Shown here one piece after another: positions 7,186-16,300 of a DNA stretch of 64,000 nucleotides. The notes under the pieces were generated by a model that worked only from the letters and a program-made list of their open reading frames with translations, was not told where the DNA came from and ran no database searches. The position numbers and the translations under genes are program-made. Each line of letters opens with the position of its first letter. Position 1 is the stretch's first letter. The stretch comes from a virus. The stretch is from positions 56,291 through 120,290 of IMG/VR virus record IMGVR_UViG_3300047585_000133; one strand, 5' to 3'.

Positions 7186-7536
7186 TCATGACAGCGTCGT
7201 CGTGTTAGCGGAGAACAGCGCACTCAGCGCCGTGGCCGGGATCAGCGAGTACTCCGCGTCCGAAAGCACCGCGACGGCGCCGCCGGAGTAGCGGATCCCG
7301 TTGGGCAGCACCACGTTGGACAGGTCCGCCGTGATCGTCACCTGATGACTCACGTCCCCTCCCAGGGAGCCCGTGGAAGTGCCCCCGGCACCCGCCGTCA
7401 GAAGTGCCTTCGCCCCCGCCGTCAGCAGTCCGAACTGATCGTCCGGGAGCGTGAAACCGGCTCCCGCCGCATAGCGGATGCCGTTCGGCATGACAATCGA
7501 GTCGGTGCCGGAGTTGACGACGAGGGAGTAGGTCAT
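7186..7536 (-). CDS. Virion-block protein with an internal two-fold repeat
   Basis: 116 residues; ATG 7536 overlaps the scaffold-gene stop by one base. Residues 10-48 and 70-108 repeat the same pattern: a strand ending (M/L)PNGIRY, then (A/S)GGA-type turn, then LxDxx(F/Y)xLL. Two copies of one small beta domain are therefore fused. The position between the scaffold and capsid genes suggests a capsid-associated role. Confidence 0.65.
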   Translation of the reverse strand: MTYSLVVNSGTDSIVMPNGIRYAAGAGFTLPDDQFGLLTAGAKALLTAGAGGTSTGSLGGDVSHQVTITADLSNVVLPNGIRYSGGAVAVLSDAEYSLIPATALSALFSANTTTLS

Positions 7537-10500
7537 CAGTCGAACAGGTCCGAAGCGTCCAGGTCGTCCATGACCGCCGGGGCGTAGGAAGCCGACGCCC
7601 CCACCGAGGCGAGCGACGGAACCGACCGGGACGCGGTGCGCGCCACCGGGCGGGCCGCCTGCCGCTGCTGGACGACCGGAGTCTGCGACAGGACGCTGAT
7701 CTCCCGCTCGATCCAGTCCGTGGGGGTAGAGGCGTCCTTCTCGATTTTCTCGGCTACCGCCAGCTCGTCGCCCTGGGCGAGGCCCGCCTGCACCCGCATC
7801 TTCGCCAGCCGGATGGAGGCGAAGGTGCGGCGGGAGGCGTCGGCTTCCAGAGAGGCGGCCTTCTGGGCACCGGGCTGGCCGCCCTGCTCCCCGCGTGCGT
7901 CGAGAATCCACGGGAACGCCGCCCCGTTGTCGCCCTGGCCGCCGATCCCCGGACCGTGGGCCTTCAGCGGGTCCGGGTCGATCCGGACGTCGGTCTCGAT
8001 CCTGCGCTGCTCCAGCGGGACGCCGCCGTCCTGCGACGGGTTGGTGCCCTGCACCGGAGCGGTCACGTCGACCAGGTTGGTGGCCGGCGGCGTCTGCATC
8101 TCCACGCCGGGAGTGATCGGCGTGGTGGTCATCTGGGCCGGGACTCCCGCGTTGGCGCCCGGGGTGGTGCCGGGGCGGCCCGCGTTGTCCATCGACCCGG
8201 GCATCAGGGCCTGCTCGGTGGTCTCCGCCGGCGGTCCCTCCGGCGGGTCCGGGACCGGCTGGGCCGGGTTGAGGATGTCCGCGTGCTTGCGCATCACCCG
8301 GCGGCTGATTTCAGTCAGCTCCGGGGCGATCCCCGCAGCGGAGGCGAGGAACGAGAGCTGGGCATGCAGGACCTCGTTCTGCACGCTCAGCTCGGCGATC
8401 CTCCGGGCCTGCGCCTGCGCGAGCGCGGCAGCCGTCTTGCTTGCTGGCATGTCCTTGTCCTCTTCCTCGTCCTGTTCGGCCTCAGGCTCTTCCTCGCCGT
8501 CGCCAGACGGGTCTTCTGCTCCTTCCGGGGGTGCCGCTTCGCCCCCGGGGTCTTCCTCGTCGATCAGGTGCAGCGAGGCCATCCCGCAGGCGGGGCACGG
8601 CACCCCCGGCTGCGCGGCGGCGTCGGTCTCGAAGGTGGTGCCGCAGGCCGGGCAGATCAGGTCGTCGCCCGGCTGGTCTTCCAGCTCTCCGGCCGGGTCC
8701 TCCGGCGGGACGTCGCCTTCGCCTTCGAGGTTCTGCTCTTCCTCCCCGGCTTCCGGGTCGGCGCCAGGATCGGCCGAGGGGTCGGCGAGGGGGTCTTCCT
8801 GGGCATCCGGCGGCTGGCCGTCGGTCTCGCCCGGGTCGCCGCCCTGCACTGTCGGCACGCCGTCGGGGGCGATCTGGTCGGGGTGCACCAGCTGGCCGTC
8901 CGCGTCCTGGCCGCTGCCGACCTGAGCGGCGGGCAGCTGGGCGTCCGGCTGCTGCGCGCCGGGGGCGTCCGGCGGCAGGGTGACGTCGCCAGCGGAGCCG
9001 AGCTGGTCGCGGACCTCTCCGGCCTTGGACGTGTCCGGGTCGCGGAACACCGACGGCGGCACCACGAACCCGCAGACCGGGCAACGGCTGCCGGACCAGA
9101 CGTTGTGCTCTCCGCAGACCGGGCACTCGTCCATCCGCAGGGTGTCCACCTGGGCCGGCACCCGGGTCTCCCCGTACGCCTGGACCTGGAGTCCGTTCTG
9201 GGACTGGCGCAGGTGGTCGTCGGGGTGGTACTGCCGGAACCGGCCGCCGCCCTCGATGACGTCGGCGGGACGGGTGCGGGGCAGTCCGGCCAGCCCGTTC
9301 ATGTCAGGAGCCTGGGCGTGCCTGGGCGCGCAGTCCCTGCACAGGAACGGGATGAACCGGCTGCGGGACTTCCCTTCCGGATTCGCCTTTCCGGAGAACT
9401 GGGCGCCGCAGCCCGAGCAGTGGCTTCCCTCCTGGCCGATCGACCCTGTCGCCCGGATCTGCTCGATTTCCTGATCCGGGATGTCGTCGACCGTGGGGTA
9501 GCTGTCGCTCCTGGACCTATGAGTGTGCACGTAGAACCCGTTCTTGTCCTTCTTGAGGGCAAGCCCGTCGAATTTCGGATCCCGGCCGTACCCGCGTACC
9601 GGCTTCGGCTGCCGGCCTCTGGGCTTCTTCGAGCGGGCATTCTGGGAGCGCTTCAGGGCGTCTCCGGCTTCCCACGGGCGGATTTTCCCGGTCTCGTAGT
9701 GCTCCGGGTAGTCCATCTCGTCGGAGGCAACCGGGTGGTACTGGGTGCCGCCCTTGTCCATGGGGCGGACGGGCATTCCCTTGACGGTGTGCTCGGCGCC
9801 GCCCATGTGACCGTAGAAGCAGTCGTTGCACAGGAACGGCATGCTCTGGTGCGGCCAGCTGCCCGACTTCTTATCGGTGTACATCGACCCGAACTCGGTC
9901 CCGCAGTTCACGCAGTGCGCCGGCCTGGCGGTGACTCCGGCGGTCTTCTTCGACGCGGTGAACGGGTCGGGCGGCATCTGGTGCTCGTCTCCCCTGGGGC
10001 TGCGCGGCAGCGGACGGCCTTCAAGCTGCTCGAACAGGCCGTGCATGTGGTCTTCCACCCGCGAGCGCGCCTGGTCGTACTCCGCCCGGGCCCCGGGGAC
10101 GGAGTCGTAGACCTTCTGCGGGTCAGCCGGGTAGGGGTCGTGACCCTCCCGCTTCATGCCGTCCTCGTGGTACCAGCCGTTCCCTGGCCGGCTCAGTGAG
10201 TGCAGGTTGATCCTCACCGGGTCGCCGCAGAACAGGCAGTGCGTACCGCCGAACTGAGACGGCGCCATCCGCCCGGACTTGTCCTGCGGGTTCACCGGGT
10301 CCGGATCGTGGTCGTAGTCGCGCGCGCTGTCGTGCTTGAACCTGGGCGGATGACGGGTATTGCCGGGTGTCCAGGCCACCGCATCGCCGCAGTTCCGGCA
10401 GGTGTTGCCGAGGTAGTCGCGGAAGTCGGGCTCGCCTGAGGCGGTCCTGGCGGAAGCAGCCTTGGCCATTCCGCGTGCGTCGGGAGTCCCAAGGACGAAA

Positions 10501-11150
10501 GCCGAAGGGTCAGCCGGATCTTCCACCAGCAGGCTGTTCTCGAAGAACGACAGCCCGGCGCAGACCTCGTGGATCAGCTTCTCTTCCAGCTTGCCGGTCG
10601 TCTTGTTCCGCTGCCGGATCTTCTTGCCCTTCAGGGCCGGCAGGTGCTTGCAGTACTCGGCCGGGGAGGTGGCCTTGTTGCCGCAAGCGGAACAGGTGGA
10701 CCAGTCCACGTCCACGCCCATGGAGGTACGGTTGACCCGCCCGGCCAGGACCGCCTTCGCCAGCCTGGGGAACCTGACCGCGTCGACTTCGTGGAGGCCC
10801 TCGACCCAGGTGTCCGGACTGCCGTCGGGGTTCCTGTCGCGGTGCAGGGCGACGGCGACGATGACGCCCCGGGCCCGGCGGTGGTTCTCGTTGTTGTGGT
10901 TGACGAAGACCGGCTTGCCGAGGAAGGTCTTGTAGCCCTTCTCGATCTCGCCGGCCGGGAACGTGTCGTGGTTGTCGTTGGTCCGGCTGGAGATCATCCG
11001 GGACCGCAGGTACAGGTAGCCGGGACGCGGCTCGTAGTCGAATGTCACCCGGTGAGCGGCTTTGACGATCCTCCGGACACCGCTTCCGGGGTTGCCGGGA
11101 ACGGCCTGGCGCCAGGCTTCCAGCACCTCCAGCGACGCGTACTTCCGCAC
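7536..11150 (-). CDS. Capsid protease - zinc-ribbon - scaffold fusion protein
   Basis: 1204 residues from GTG 11150 (GGGAGGAACCC upstream). Residues 1-235 resemble a prohead protease: RTNDNHDTFPAGEIEKGYKTF followed after a few residues by GKPVFVNHNNENHRRARGVI, with conserved His/Asn. Residues 235-760 hold at least five CxxC...CxxC zinc ribbons. A very acidic Pro/Glu/Asp linker follows to about 905. The C-terminal 300 residues, starting MPASKTAAALAQAQARR, are helical and scaffold-like. The gene sits upstream of the capsid gene, where protease and scaffold genes are expected. Prohead proteases are usually 200-250 residues, so this fusion is about five times that size. Catalytic residues cannot be assigned by eye. 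Confidence 0.6.
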   Translation of the reverse strand: MRKYASLEVLEAWRQAVPGNPGSGVRRIVKAAHRVTFDYEPRPGYLYLRSRMISSRTNDNHDTFPAGEIEKGYKTFLGKPVFVNHNNENHRRARGVIVAVALHRDRNPDGSPDTWVEGLHEVDAVRFPRLAKAVLAGRVNRTSMGVDVDWSTCSACGNKATSPAEYCKHLPALKGKKIRQRNKTTGKLEEKLIHEVCAGLSFFENSLLVEDPADPSAFVLGTPDARGMAKAASARTASGEPDFRDYLGNTCRNCGDAVAWTPGNTRHPPRFKHDSARDYDHDPDPVNPQDKSGRMAPSQFGGTHCLFCGDPVRINLHSLSRPGNGWYHEDGMKREGHDPYPADPQKVYDSVPGARAEYDQARSRVEDHMHGLFEQLEGRPLPRSPRGDEHQMPPDPFTASKKTAGVTARPAHCVNCGTEFGSMYTDKKSGSWPHQSMPFLCNDCFYGHMGGAEHTVKGMPVRPMDKGGTQYHPVASDEMDYPEHYETGKIRPWEAGDALKRSQNARSKKPRGRQPKPVRGYGRDPKFDGLALKKDKNGFYVHTHRSRSDSYPTVDDIPDQEIEQIRATGSIGQEGSHCSGCGAQFSGKANPEGKSRSRFIPFLCRDCAPRHAQAPDMNGLAGLPRTRPADVIEGGGRFRQYHPDDHLRQSQNGLQVQAYGETRVPAQVDTLRMDECPVCGEHNVWSGSRCPVCGFVVPPSVFRDPDTSKAGEVRDQLGSAGDVTLPPDAPGAQQPDAQLPAAQVGSGQDADGQLVHPDQIAPDGVPTVQGGDPGETDGQPPDAQEDPLADPSADPGADPEAGEEEQNLEGEGDVPPEDPAGELEDQPGDDLICPACGTTFETDAAAQPGVPCPACGMASLHLIDEEDPGGEAAPPEGAEDPSGDGEEEPEAEQDEEEDKDMPASKTAAALAQAQARRIAELSVQNEVLHAQLSFLASAAGIAPELTEISRRVMRKHADILNPAQPVPDPPEGPPAETTEQALMPGSMDNAGRPGTTPGANAGVPAQMTTTPITPGVEMQTPPATNLVDVTAPVQGTNPSQDGGVPLEQRRIETDVRIDPDPLKAHGPGIGGQGDNGAAFPWILDARGEQGGQPGAQKAASLEADASRRTFASIRLAKMRVQAGLAQGDELAVAEKIEKDASTPTDWIEREISVLSQTPVVQQRQAARPVARTASRSVPSLASVGASASYAPAVMDDLDASDLFD

Positions 11151-11200
11151 GGGTTCCTCCCGGTCTGCTCTCCTCTCTTCCGTGGACCCCGGGACGCCCG

Positions 11201-11229
11201 TTGCTCAATACAGCTTTTCTTGATATTGT
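11201..11229 (+). promoter_or_regulatory. Promoter element for the 11283 gene
   Basis: TTGCTC (11201-11206), a 17-bp spacer made of the dispersed element, and TATTGT (11224-11229). Unlike the leaderless copies, the first ATG with a ribosome site is about 53 nt downstream. It drives a two-gene plus-strand cluster. Confidence 0.6.
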
Positions 11230-11282
11230 CATCTCAGCGAACGCAGAGCACTGACTACGCAGGCGAAACTGAGGAGAAGCAG

Positions 11283-11849
11283 ATGGCACTCGTACTCGGA
11301 TCGGACAAGACCGGAACCGGCCTCGCGCAGGAGATCGCCGGACTCGCCGCCGGGCGCCAGCACAACCTGGCCGCCTACCTGGTGGACGGCCTTCACCCTA
11401 TTAACCCGGCCCAGGCTGACAGCATCCGCAAGTACCTGGAGGGCCGCCCGCTCCGTGAGACCACTGAGGAGGCGATAGTGGCCAAGGCCGTTCCGCCGGC
11501 CCCCCGGTTCACCTTCGGCGACATCCCGGCCGGCTTCTACGCCACGTCCAACAAGACCGAGAGCGCCAACGACTACAGCTTCTGGAAGGTCACGGTCTCT
11601 GAGAAGAGCGGCTTCCGGAACGTCAAGCGGGTTATCGGCGGCAGCGCCACACCGCTGCCGCAGCTCGTCATGATCGGGAGGCCCCAGCAGACTGCTGCGC
11701 TCAGCGCAATCCTCCGGGCGGGGATCGAGACTTCTGCCGCCCTGTACGCGAAGCTGGAGACGCGCTGCTCCGACTGCGGGCGCCAGCTCACGACCGAAAG
11801 GTCCCGCGAGTACGGGAAAGGCGACATATGCAGGGAGAAGAACGGGTGA
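11283..11849 (+). CDS. Hypothetical protein with C-terminal DUF6011-like zinc motif
   Basis: 188 residues; ATG 11283 follows GAGGAGAAG. The N-terminal 85 residues are helical. The C-terminus carries CSDCGRQLTTERSREYGKGD then a final Cys, which resembles the short DUF6011 zinc module (CxxCGRxLtdpeS...GigpxC) found in many actinobacterial and phage proteins. The middle resembles a small beta domain. Role unknown; nucleic-acid binding is a guess. Confidence 0.65.
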   Translation: MALVLGSDKTGTGLAQEIAGLAAGRQHNLAAYLVDGLHPINPAQADSIRKYLEGRPLRETTEEAIVAKAVPPAPRFTFGDIPAGFYATSNKTESANDYSFWKVTVSEKSGFRNVKRVIGGSATPLPQLVMIGRPQQTAALSAILRAGIETSAALYAKLETRCSDCGRQLTTERSREYGKGDICREKNG

Positions 11850-12352
11850 GCAGCTGGTTTCAGGTGACATCGGCGCAGGCGGCCGGGGTCATCCTGGGTT
11901 TCGCCGTCCTCGCGCTGGCCATGCCGCGCGAGGACGGCTTCCTCATTCCCGAGTACCGGGACTGGCGGGCGATGATCCGGCGGCGGTTCAGCCGCCGGGA
12001 ACGGGAACGCCTGGAGGTCACGGGCGAACTGGAGGCGGCTGCCTTCGTCGCCGAGCTGCACGAGGACCGGGGCAGGCACCGCCTGCCGGAGCCCATGACG
12101 GTCAGGGCAGCTGACCTTCCCAGCCGGAACCGGGTTATCACCACGCTCCTGACGGACGGAGCACCTCCCTGGGAGGAGATCCCGGCTCCGGAGCCCGAGC
12201 CGCCGGAACCCGTGCAGCCGGATCCGCCCGTGAGGAAGTCCAGGCACCAGGGCGACCCGCCGACCATCGTCATCGAGCAGGTTCGGCCGAACATCAGCCG
12301 GGGCCTGGGGATGTACCTGGCCCGGCTGCCCCGCTACCGGGACGGGGACTAG
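11846..12352 (+). CDS. Membrane-anchored hypothetical protein, 168 residues
   Basis: GTG 11846 overlaps the upstream stop as GTGA and has GGAGAA before it; an ATG at 11828 is an alternative start. One N-terminal hydrophobic helix (AAGVILGFAVLALAM) is followed by a basic helix, then a Pro/Glu-rich linker and a basic C-terminus. It is predicted to face the cytoplasm with its long tail. No family is recognised. Confidence 0.65.
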   Translation: MSSWFQVTSAQAAGVILGFAVLALAMPREDGFLIPEYRDWRAMIRRRFSRRERERLEVTGELEAAAFVAELHEDRGRHRLPEPMTVRAADLPSRNRVITTLLTDGAPPWEEIPAPEPEPPEPVQPDPPVRKSRHQGDPPTIVIEQVRPNISRGLGMYLARLPRYRDGD

Positions 12353-12675
12353 CCGGCTTTGTCCCGGTTGTCGGCTGCCGCGCCGTCCCGCTGGGTCCGC
12401 CAGATCATCACCGTCCTCCACAGCACGTTGACGGTCACCAGTGCGAGGAAAACTACCTGCGTCCACTCCAGGGGGACGTCGGTGATGTGAAAGTCCAGGT
12501 GCAGCACCGACGGGAACAGCGTCCCGGCGATCGACACTTCCAGCAGGACGGTGTTCCAGCCCCACCACGACAGGTGCCAGGGCCAGAAGAACCGGGTGAC
12601 GAACGGGAAAAGCAGACTTACCCAGAACCCGATGTTCACTTCCCAGTGAACGGACAAAAGCAGAGCGTTATCCAT
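12349..12675 (-). CDS. Multi-pass membrane protein, 108 residues
   Basis: Three probable transmembrane segments (about residues 10-34, 38-56 and 72-92) rich in Trp and Phe, and a charged C-terminal tail. It overlaps the upstream gene end by 8 bases. Its stop overlaps the end of the convergent plus-strand gene. Small membrane proteins next to two more minus-strand membrane/coiled-coil genes could be lysis or entry functions, but no holin motif is evident. Confidence 0.65.
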   Translation of the reverse strand: MDNALLLSVHWEVNIGFWVSLLFPFVTRFFWPWHLSWWGWNTVLLEVSIAGTLFPSVLHLDFHITDVPLEWTQVVFLALVTVNVLWRTVMIWRTQRDGAAADNRDKAG

Positions 12676-12871
12676 TGGGGCGGTCCTGCTGGGAACGCTG
12701 CTGGATGAGCATGGTGATCGTCTCTATTACATGGTTCTTCGCACGGATCTCCCGCAGGGGAATGATCACCTGGTCCTTGTCCCTGGCCAGCAGGTGTTCA
12801 GCTGCCTTCCGCCTGGCACGGACTTCGACGAGTTCGGGAGACGGGAGCCTGTTCCTGCGAATTCGCCACAT
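12668..12871 (-). CDS. Small basic helical protein, 67 residues
   Basis: ATG 12871 lies 1 base past the upstream stop, with GGAG 5 nt before it; the longer frame to 12988 has no ribosome site. The protein is almost wholly helical and basic (VRARRKAAEHLLARDKDQ), ending in Gln/Arg. It may act with the neighbouring membrane proteins. Function unknown. Confidence 0.6.
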   Translation of the reverse strand: MWRIRRNRLPSPELVEVRARRKAAEHLLARDKDQVIIPLREIRAKNHVIETITMLIQQRSQQDRPNG

Positions 12872-12872
12872 G

Positions 12873-13145
12873 TCACTCCAGGATCCTTGGAGCCCCGTGG
12901 GTCTGGAGGGCATCGGCAACGATACGGCCAGCAAGGATGCCGGCTTCCGCGCGGGCGCCCGCAAGCTCGGCGAGCCGTTTCCACTCATCCCTCTGTTCTT
13001 TCATATCGTCGTAGGAACTCTTCGAGTAGATCTGCCCGGTGACAAAAAGAACGAGCATGACGATGGCCACTCCGCCGCTTGTCCCGCCGAGCACCGTGAG
13101 GAGGTCACTCGCGCTCACTCGCCCTTCCCCCGTCCCATCGGTCAC
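12873..13145 (-). CDS. Single-pass membrane protein with coiled coil, 90 residues
   Basis: One transmembrane helix at about residues 22-41 (TSGGVAIVMLVLFVTGQIY), then a charged helix with coiled-coil character to the end. The layout (N-out or N-in short segment, helix, then cytoplasmic or periplasmic coil) is often seen near phage lysis genes. No lysis enzyme is present in this window, so this stays a membrane protein of unknown function. Confidence 0.65.
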   Translation of the reverse strand: MTDGTGEGRVSASDLLTVLGGTSGGVAIVMLVLFVTGQIYSKSSYDDMKEQRDEWKRLAELAGARAEAGILAGRIVADALQTHGAPRILE

Positions 13146-13374
13146 GGATCAGCCCGGCACTCATCCCACAGCTTCCAGGGTCAACCCAGGCGCCTATGCC
13201 ATCCCAGGCAACAGCAGGCACGATCATCCCCATGCGGGCTGCGAGTGCTTCGACGATCTCGCTGCTCTTCATGCCGGGCGCACCGAGGAACACTCCCCGC
13301 CCCTCGTACGGGTCGGCGGCGGCCATCTGCTCGCGGGTGACCGCTTCCATCCGGTAGCTGCCGAAGATGCTCAC
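13105..13374 (-). CDS. Hypothetical protein, 89 residues
   Basis: GTG 13374 overlaps the stop of the 1363-residue gene as GTGA. The C-terminal 40 bases overlap the next gene in another frame, which is long for this genome, so the true end is less certain. It contains a Gly/Met-rich middle and no known motif. Confidence 0.55.
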   Translation of the reverse strand: MSIFGSYRMEAVTREQMAAADPYEGRGVFLGAPGMKSSEIVEALAARMGMIVPAVAWDGIGAWVDPGSCGMSAGLIRDRWDGGRASERE

Positions 13375-16300
13375 GCGAACATCACGTCGTCGTCGTAGTT
13401 GTCAAGGTTGAGTCCCCTACGCTCAAGTTCACTGTCGGCATCCTCGTAATGCGTGCCCTCCAGGCGCAGCAGGTCCAGGTTCCGGGCCCGCTGCCCGCGT
13501 CCCTCCCGGATCAGGTCGTCGGCTTCCGCTTGCGGCAGCACGTCGGCCGTCTTGGCGAGGTACTCCCTCGCCGCCACCGCGATATCCCCGTCGCCCTGAC
13601 CGGGAGCAGAATCGCCGGTATAGGACCTGGACGCGGCTGACCGCTGGAAGGACGCCACGATATCTTCGATACCTCCCTGCGGCAGCCCGGCCGGGACGTC
13701 CACCTCGTCGGAGTCGGCGCCGCCGCCGGACCACTGCTGGTTCCCGGTCGTCTGAATTGACGGGTCCTCCGGAGACAGGTACTCGTCCTGGGCGCCCATG
13801 CCCGGCTCCTGGGTGACCGGAGAAGGCTGCTGGGCCTGCGGGGAGGTCTCGCGGTTCAGGTCGCCCATCGGGGTGCCTGCGCCCCGCTGGAAGCTGGCCC
13901 CGAACTCGCCGAGCGCAGCGGTATCCAGCGGGGCACCCTGGCCCTGGCCCGTCCCCGCGTCACCGCCGCCGATCGTCCCGTCAGCCGCTGCCGTCGCCTC
14001 GATGTCCTCGCCGGTCGTCTCCGGGAGTGCGGCCTCCGGGTGATCCTTCAGCTCGGCTCTGGATTCTTCCATCCGGATGCCGTTCGGGTCACGCGGGCTG
14101 ATCGCGGTCGACGGACCGGCGGTGTTCGCCCGGTCGGAGTATCCGAAGCTGTCCTGGTTCTCCTGCTGCCATCCCTCAGTAGAAGGCCAGTGCACGTCTC
14201 CCGGTACCGGCTGCTGCGCGGCGGTATTGCTCAGCGGCATCTGAAGGGCGCTGCCGTCCTGGATGCCGCCCCAGTTCTCCGGGTCGGGAGCGGCCAGGAA
14301 GCCGTAGGAGGCCGGGCTCTGGTCCTTGTTGGGCGGGGACGTCGCGCCGTAGGGCTTCTGCGTCGGGTGCTCGGAGACGTTCTGGCTGCCCCAGGAGCTG
14401 TTCGCCTGGTCGGCGGTGACGGCGAAGGACTCGACGGCGCGCAGCGGCACAGGATCGCCCGGCTCCTCGTGCCGGTGCGGGAGGCGGACCGCTGCGCCGT
14501 TGTCGTGCAGCGCCTGGTGGAATGCGTCAGCCGATTCCAGGCTCCCGGTCCGGCGCGCCACCGAATCCTCCGGCAGGCCGTGCGCCACCTGAAGGTGGCG
14601 CGCCATCAGGCCAGTGGAGCGCGCCAGGTCGGCGACGGAGCACATCCCGGCCAAGAGCCGGAGCGCGCCAATCTCGTCCGGGTCTTCTTTGGCGCGCACC
14701 AGCGCGGTAGTGGCACGGTGTGATGGCGCACCACGGGCGATTTCCCATTCGTCGCGCTCCTCCGGAGTCCAGTCCCAGTCGCGTGCCTCATCCGGGGTGG
14801 CGCGGTGCACCATGCTGCTCCGGCGCGCCAGCGGAGCGCGCCACTCCTCGCTCCACCGGCCCCGGTGCGGCGCGCCGTCGTACGGCGGCATCGACTTCAC
14901 CACGACCGAGGACGGCGACCAGGAAGCGGGCTCGGCATCGGAGTCGAAGGACCGGCCGAACATGCCGCGCGACTGAGCCTCGAACTGGAGAGCCATCACG
15001 TGGCTGCACGGGCGGCCGGCGTACCGGCTGCTCGCCGTCTTCTGGTGGAAAGATGCCCAGGGGCACCCGCAGGCCCAGTGAGATATCGTCTGCCGCTTGC
15101 CGACAGGCCGCTGGATGCCGGACTCGTAGGTGTCGTGGTCGCCCCGCACCTCGCCGATCACCATGCCCGCCGAGGCGTGGGTGATCCGGACGTAGCCTTC
15201 GGCCCGGATCCGCTTCGCCTTCGCCACCACGTCGCTCCAGGCGGCGGTGAACTCGAACCGGAAGTCCCGGTTTCCGGCGGCGGCGGTGAACATCGCGAGC
15301 GCCGCGTCCTTGCTGAACGGGGTGTCCTCGTCGCCCTTGCCGGTGTCGTTCGGGTCTGTTCCCGCAGACTGGTCGTTGTCGTCGTCCTGGTCCCCGCCGC
15401 CGCCGCTGTCCCCGTCGTCCGGGGCGAAGGGGGCAGCAGGCGGAGTACCGCGTTTCACTTTCCCGTCGTCGCGGCCCTGGGTCCAGGCGCGGTTCCGCTC
15501 GCTGACCTCTGCCCCGGCGGCGGGCCACTCGTCCGGGTCGGCGGGCGGCATGTCGTCCGGGTTCCCGGGGATCCCGGCCGGGGGGATATCCGCCGGATTG
15601 TCCTCTTCGCCGTCCCCGATGGCCTGCGGGGAGTCGTTACCGGGGCCTGCTTCGTCCTCGTCGCCGTCCTCGTCGCCGTCCAGGTCGTTGCCCGGGTCGT
15701 CGTGCTCGTGGGCGGGAGCCGGGCTGTCGTCTTCACTGCCATGATTATGGTCGTGCACGTGCACGTGCACGTTGAGCGCCGACATCATCCGGCGGAACCG
15801 CGCCGGGTCGGTCTGCTGGTACACGGCCGGGTCCGGGGCCGGCTTCACTCTCCTCAGCCGGTCCATGGCGCGGGCAGGGTCTTTCGACGAGCCGCCGTGC
15901 TCCGGGGCCACGATGGGATATCCCTCGGGGGTACGCATGCGCGGGGTACTGAAGATCGACGGGCCGAACATGTTGCTCAGCGATTCCTCGCGGTCCGGAC
16001 CCTGCTCGTCTTCCGGCTCGGTGTGGCTGTGGTTCGCCATCCCGGCGTCGTGCATGCCCTGGTGCAGGTCCTGGATCCGGTCCCCGTGCGCCCGGATCCG
16101 GTTGAACTGCGTCTCGCCCCAGCCGTGGCCGTCGCGCATGTGGTCTTCCCACTGGCTGTCGGCCGATGCCTCCACCGGGCCGATGCCCTCTCCCTGCGCC
16201 TCTTTCATCCGTTCTTCCACCTGGGACCTCGGCGGAGTATTGCGGCCGAGGAACTCCCCCGACGGCACGAAATCGCCCTCGGTGATACCGGGCGGGACCG

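Noticed and set aside
7956-10199. Long plus-strand open frame opposite the protease/scaffold gene
   Set aside because: It is a by-product of high-GC codon bias: it lacks a start with a ribosome site, its composition is Arg/Gly/Ala-rich without domains, and the minus-strand frame has zinc ribbons and protease-like motifs.
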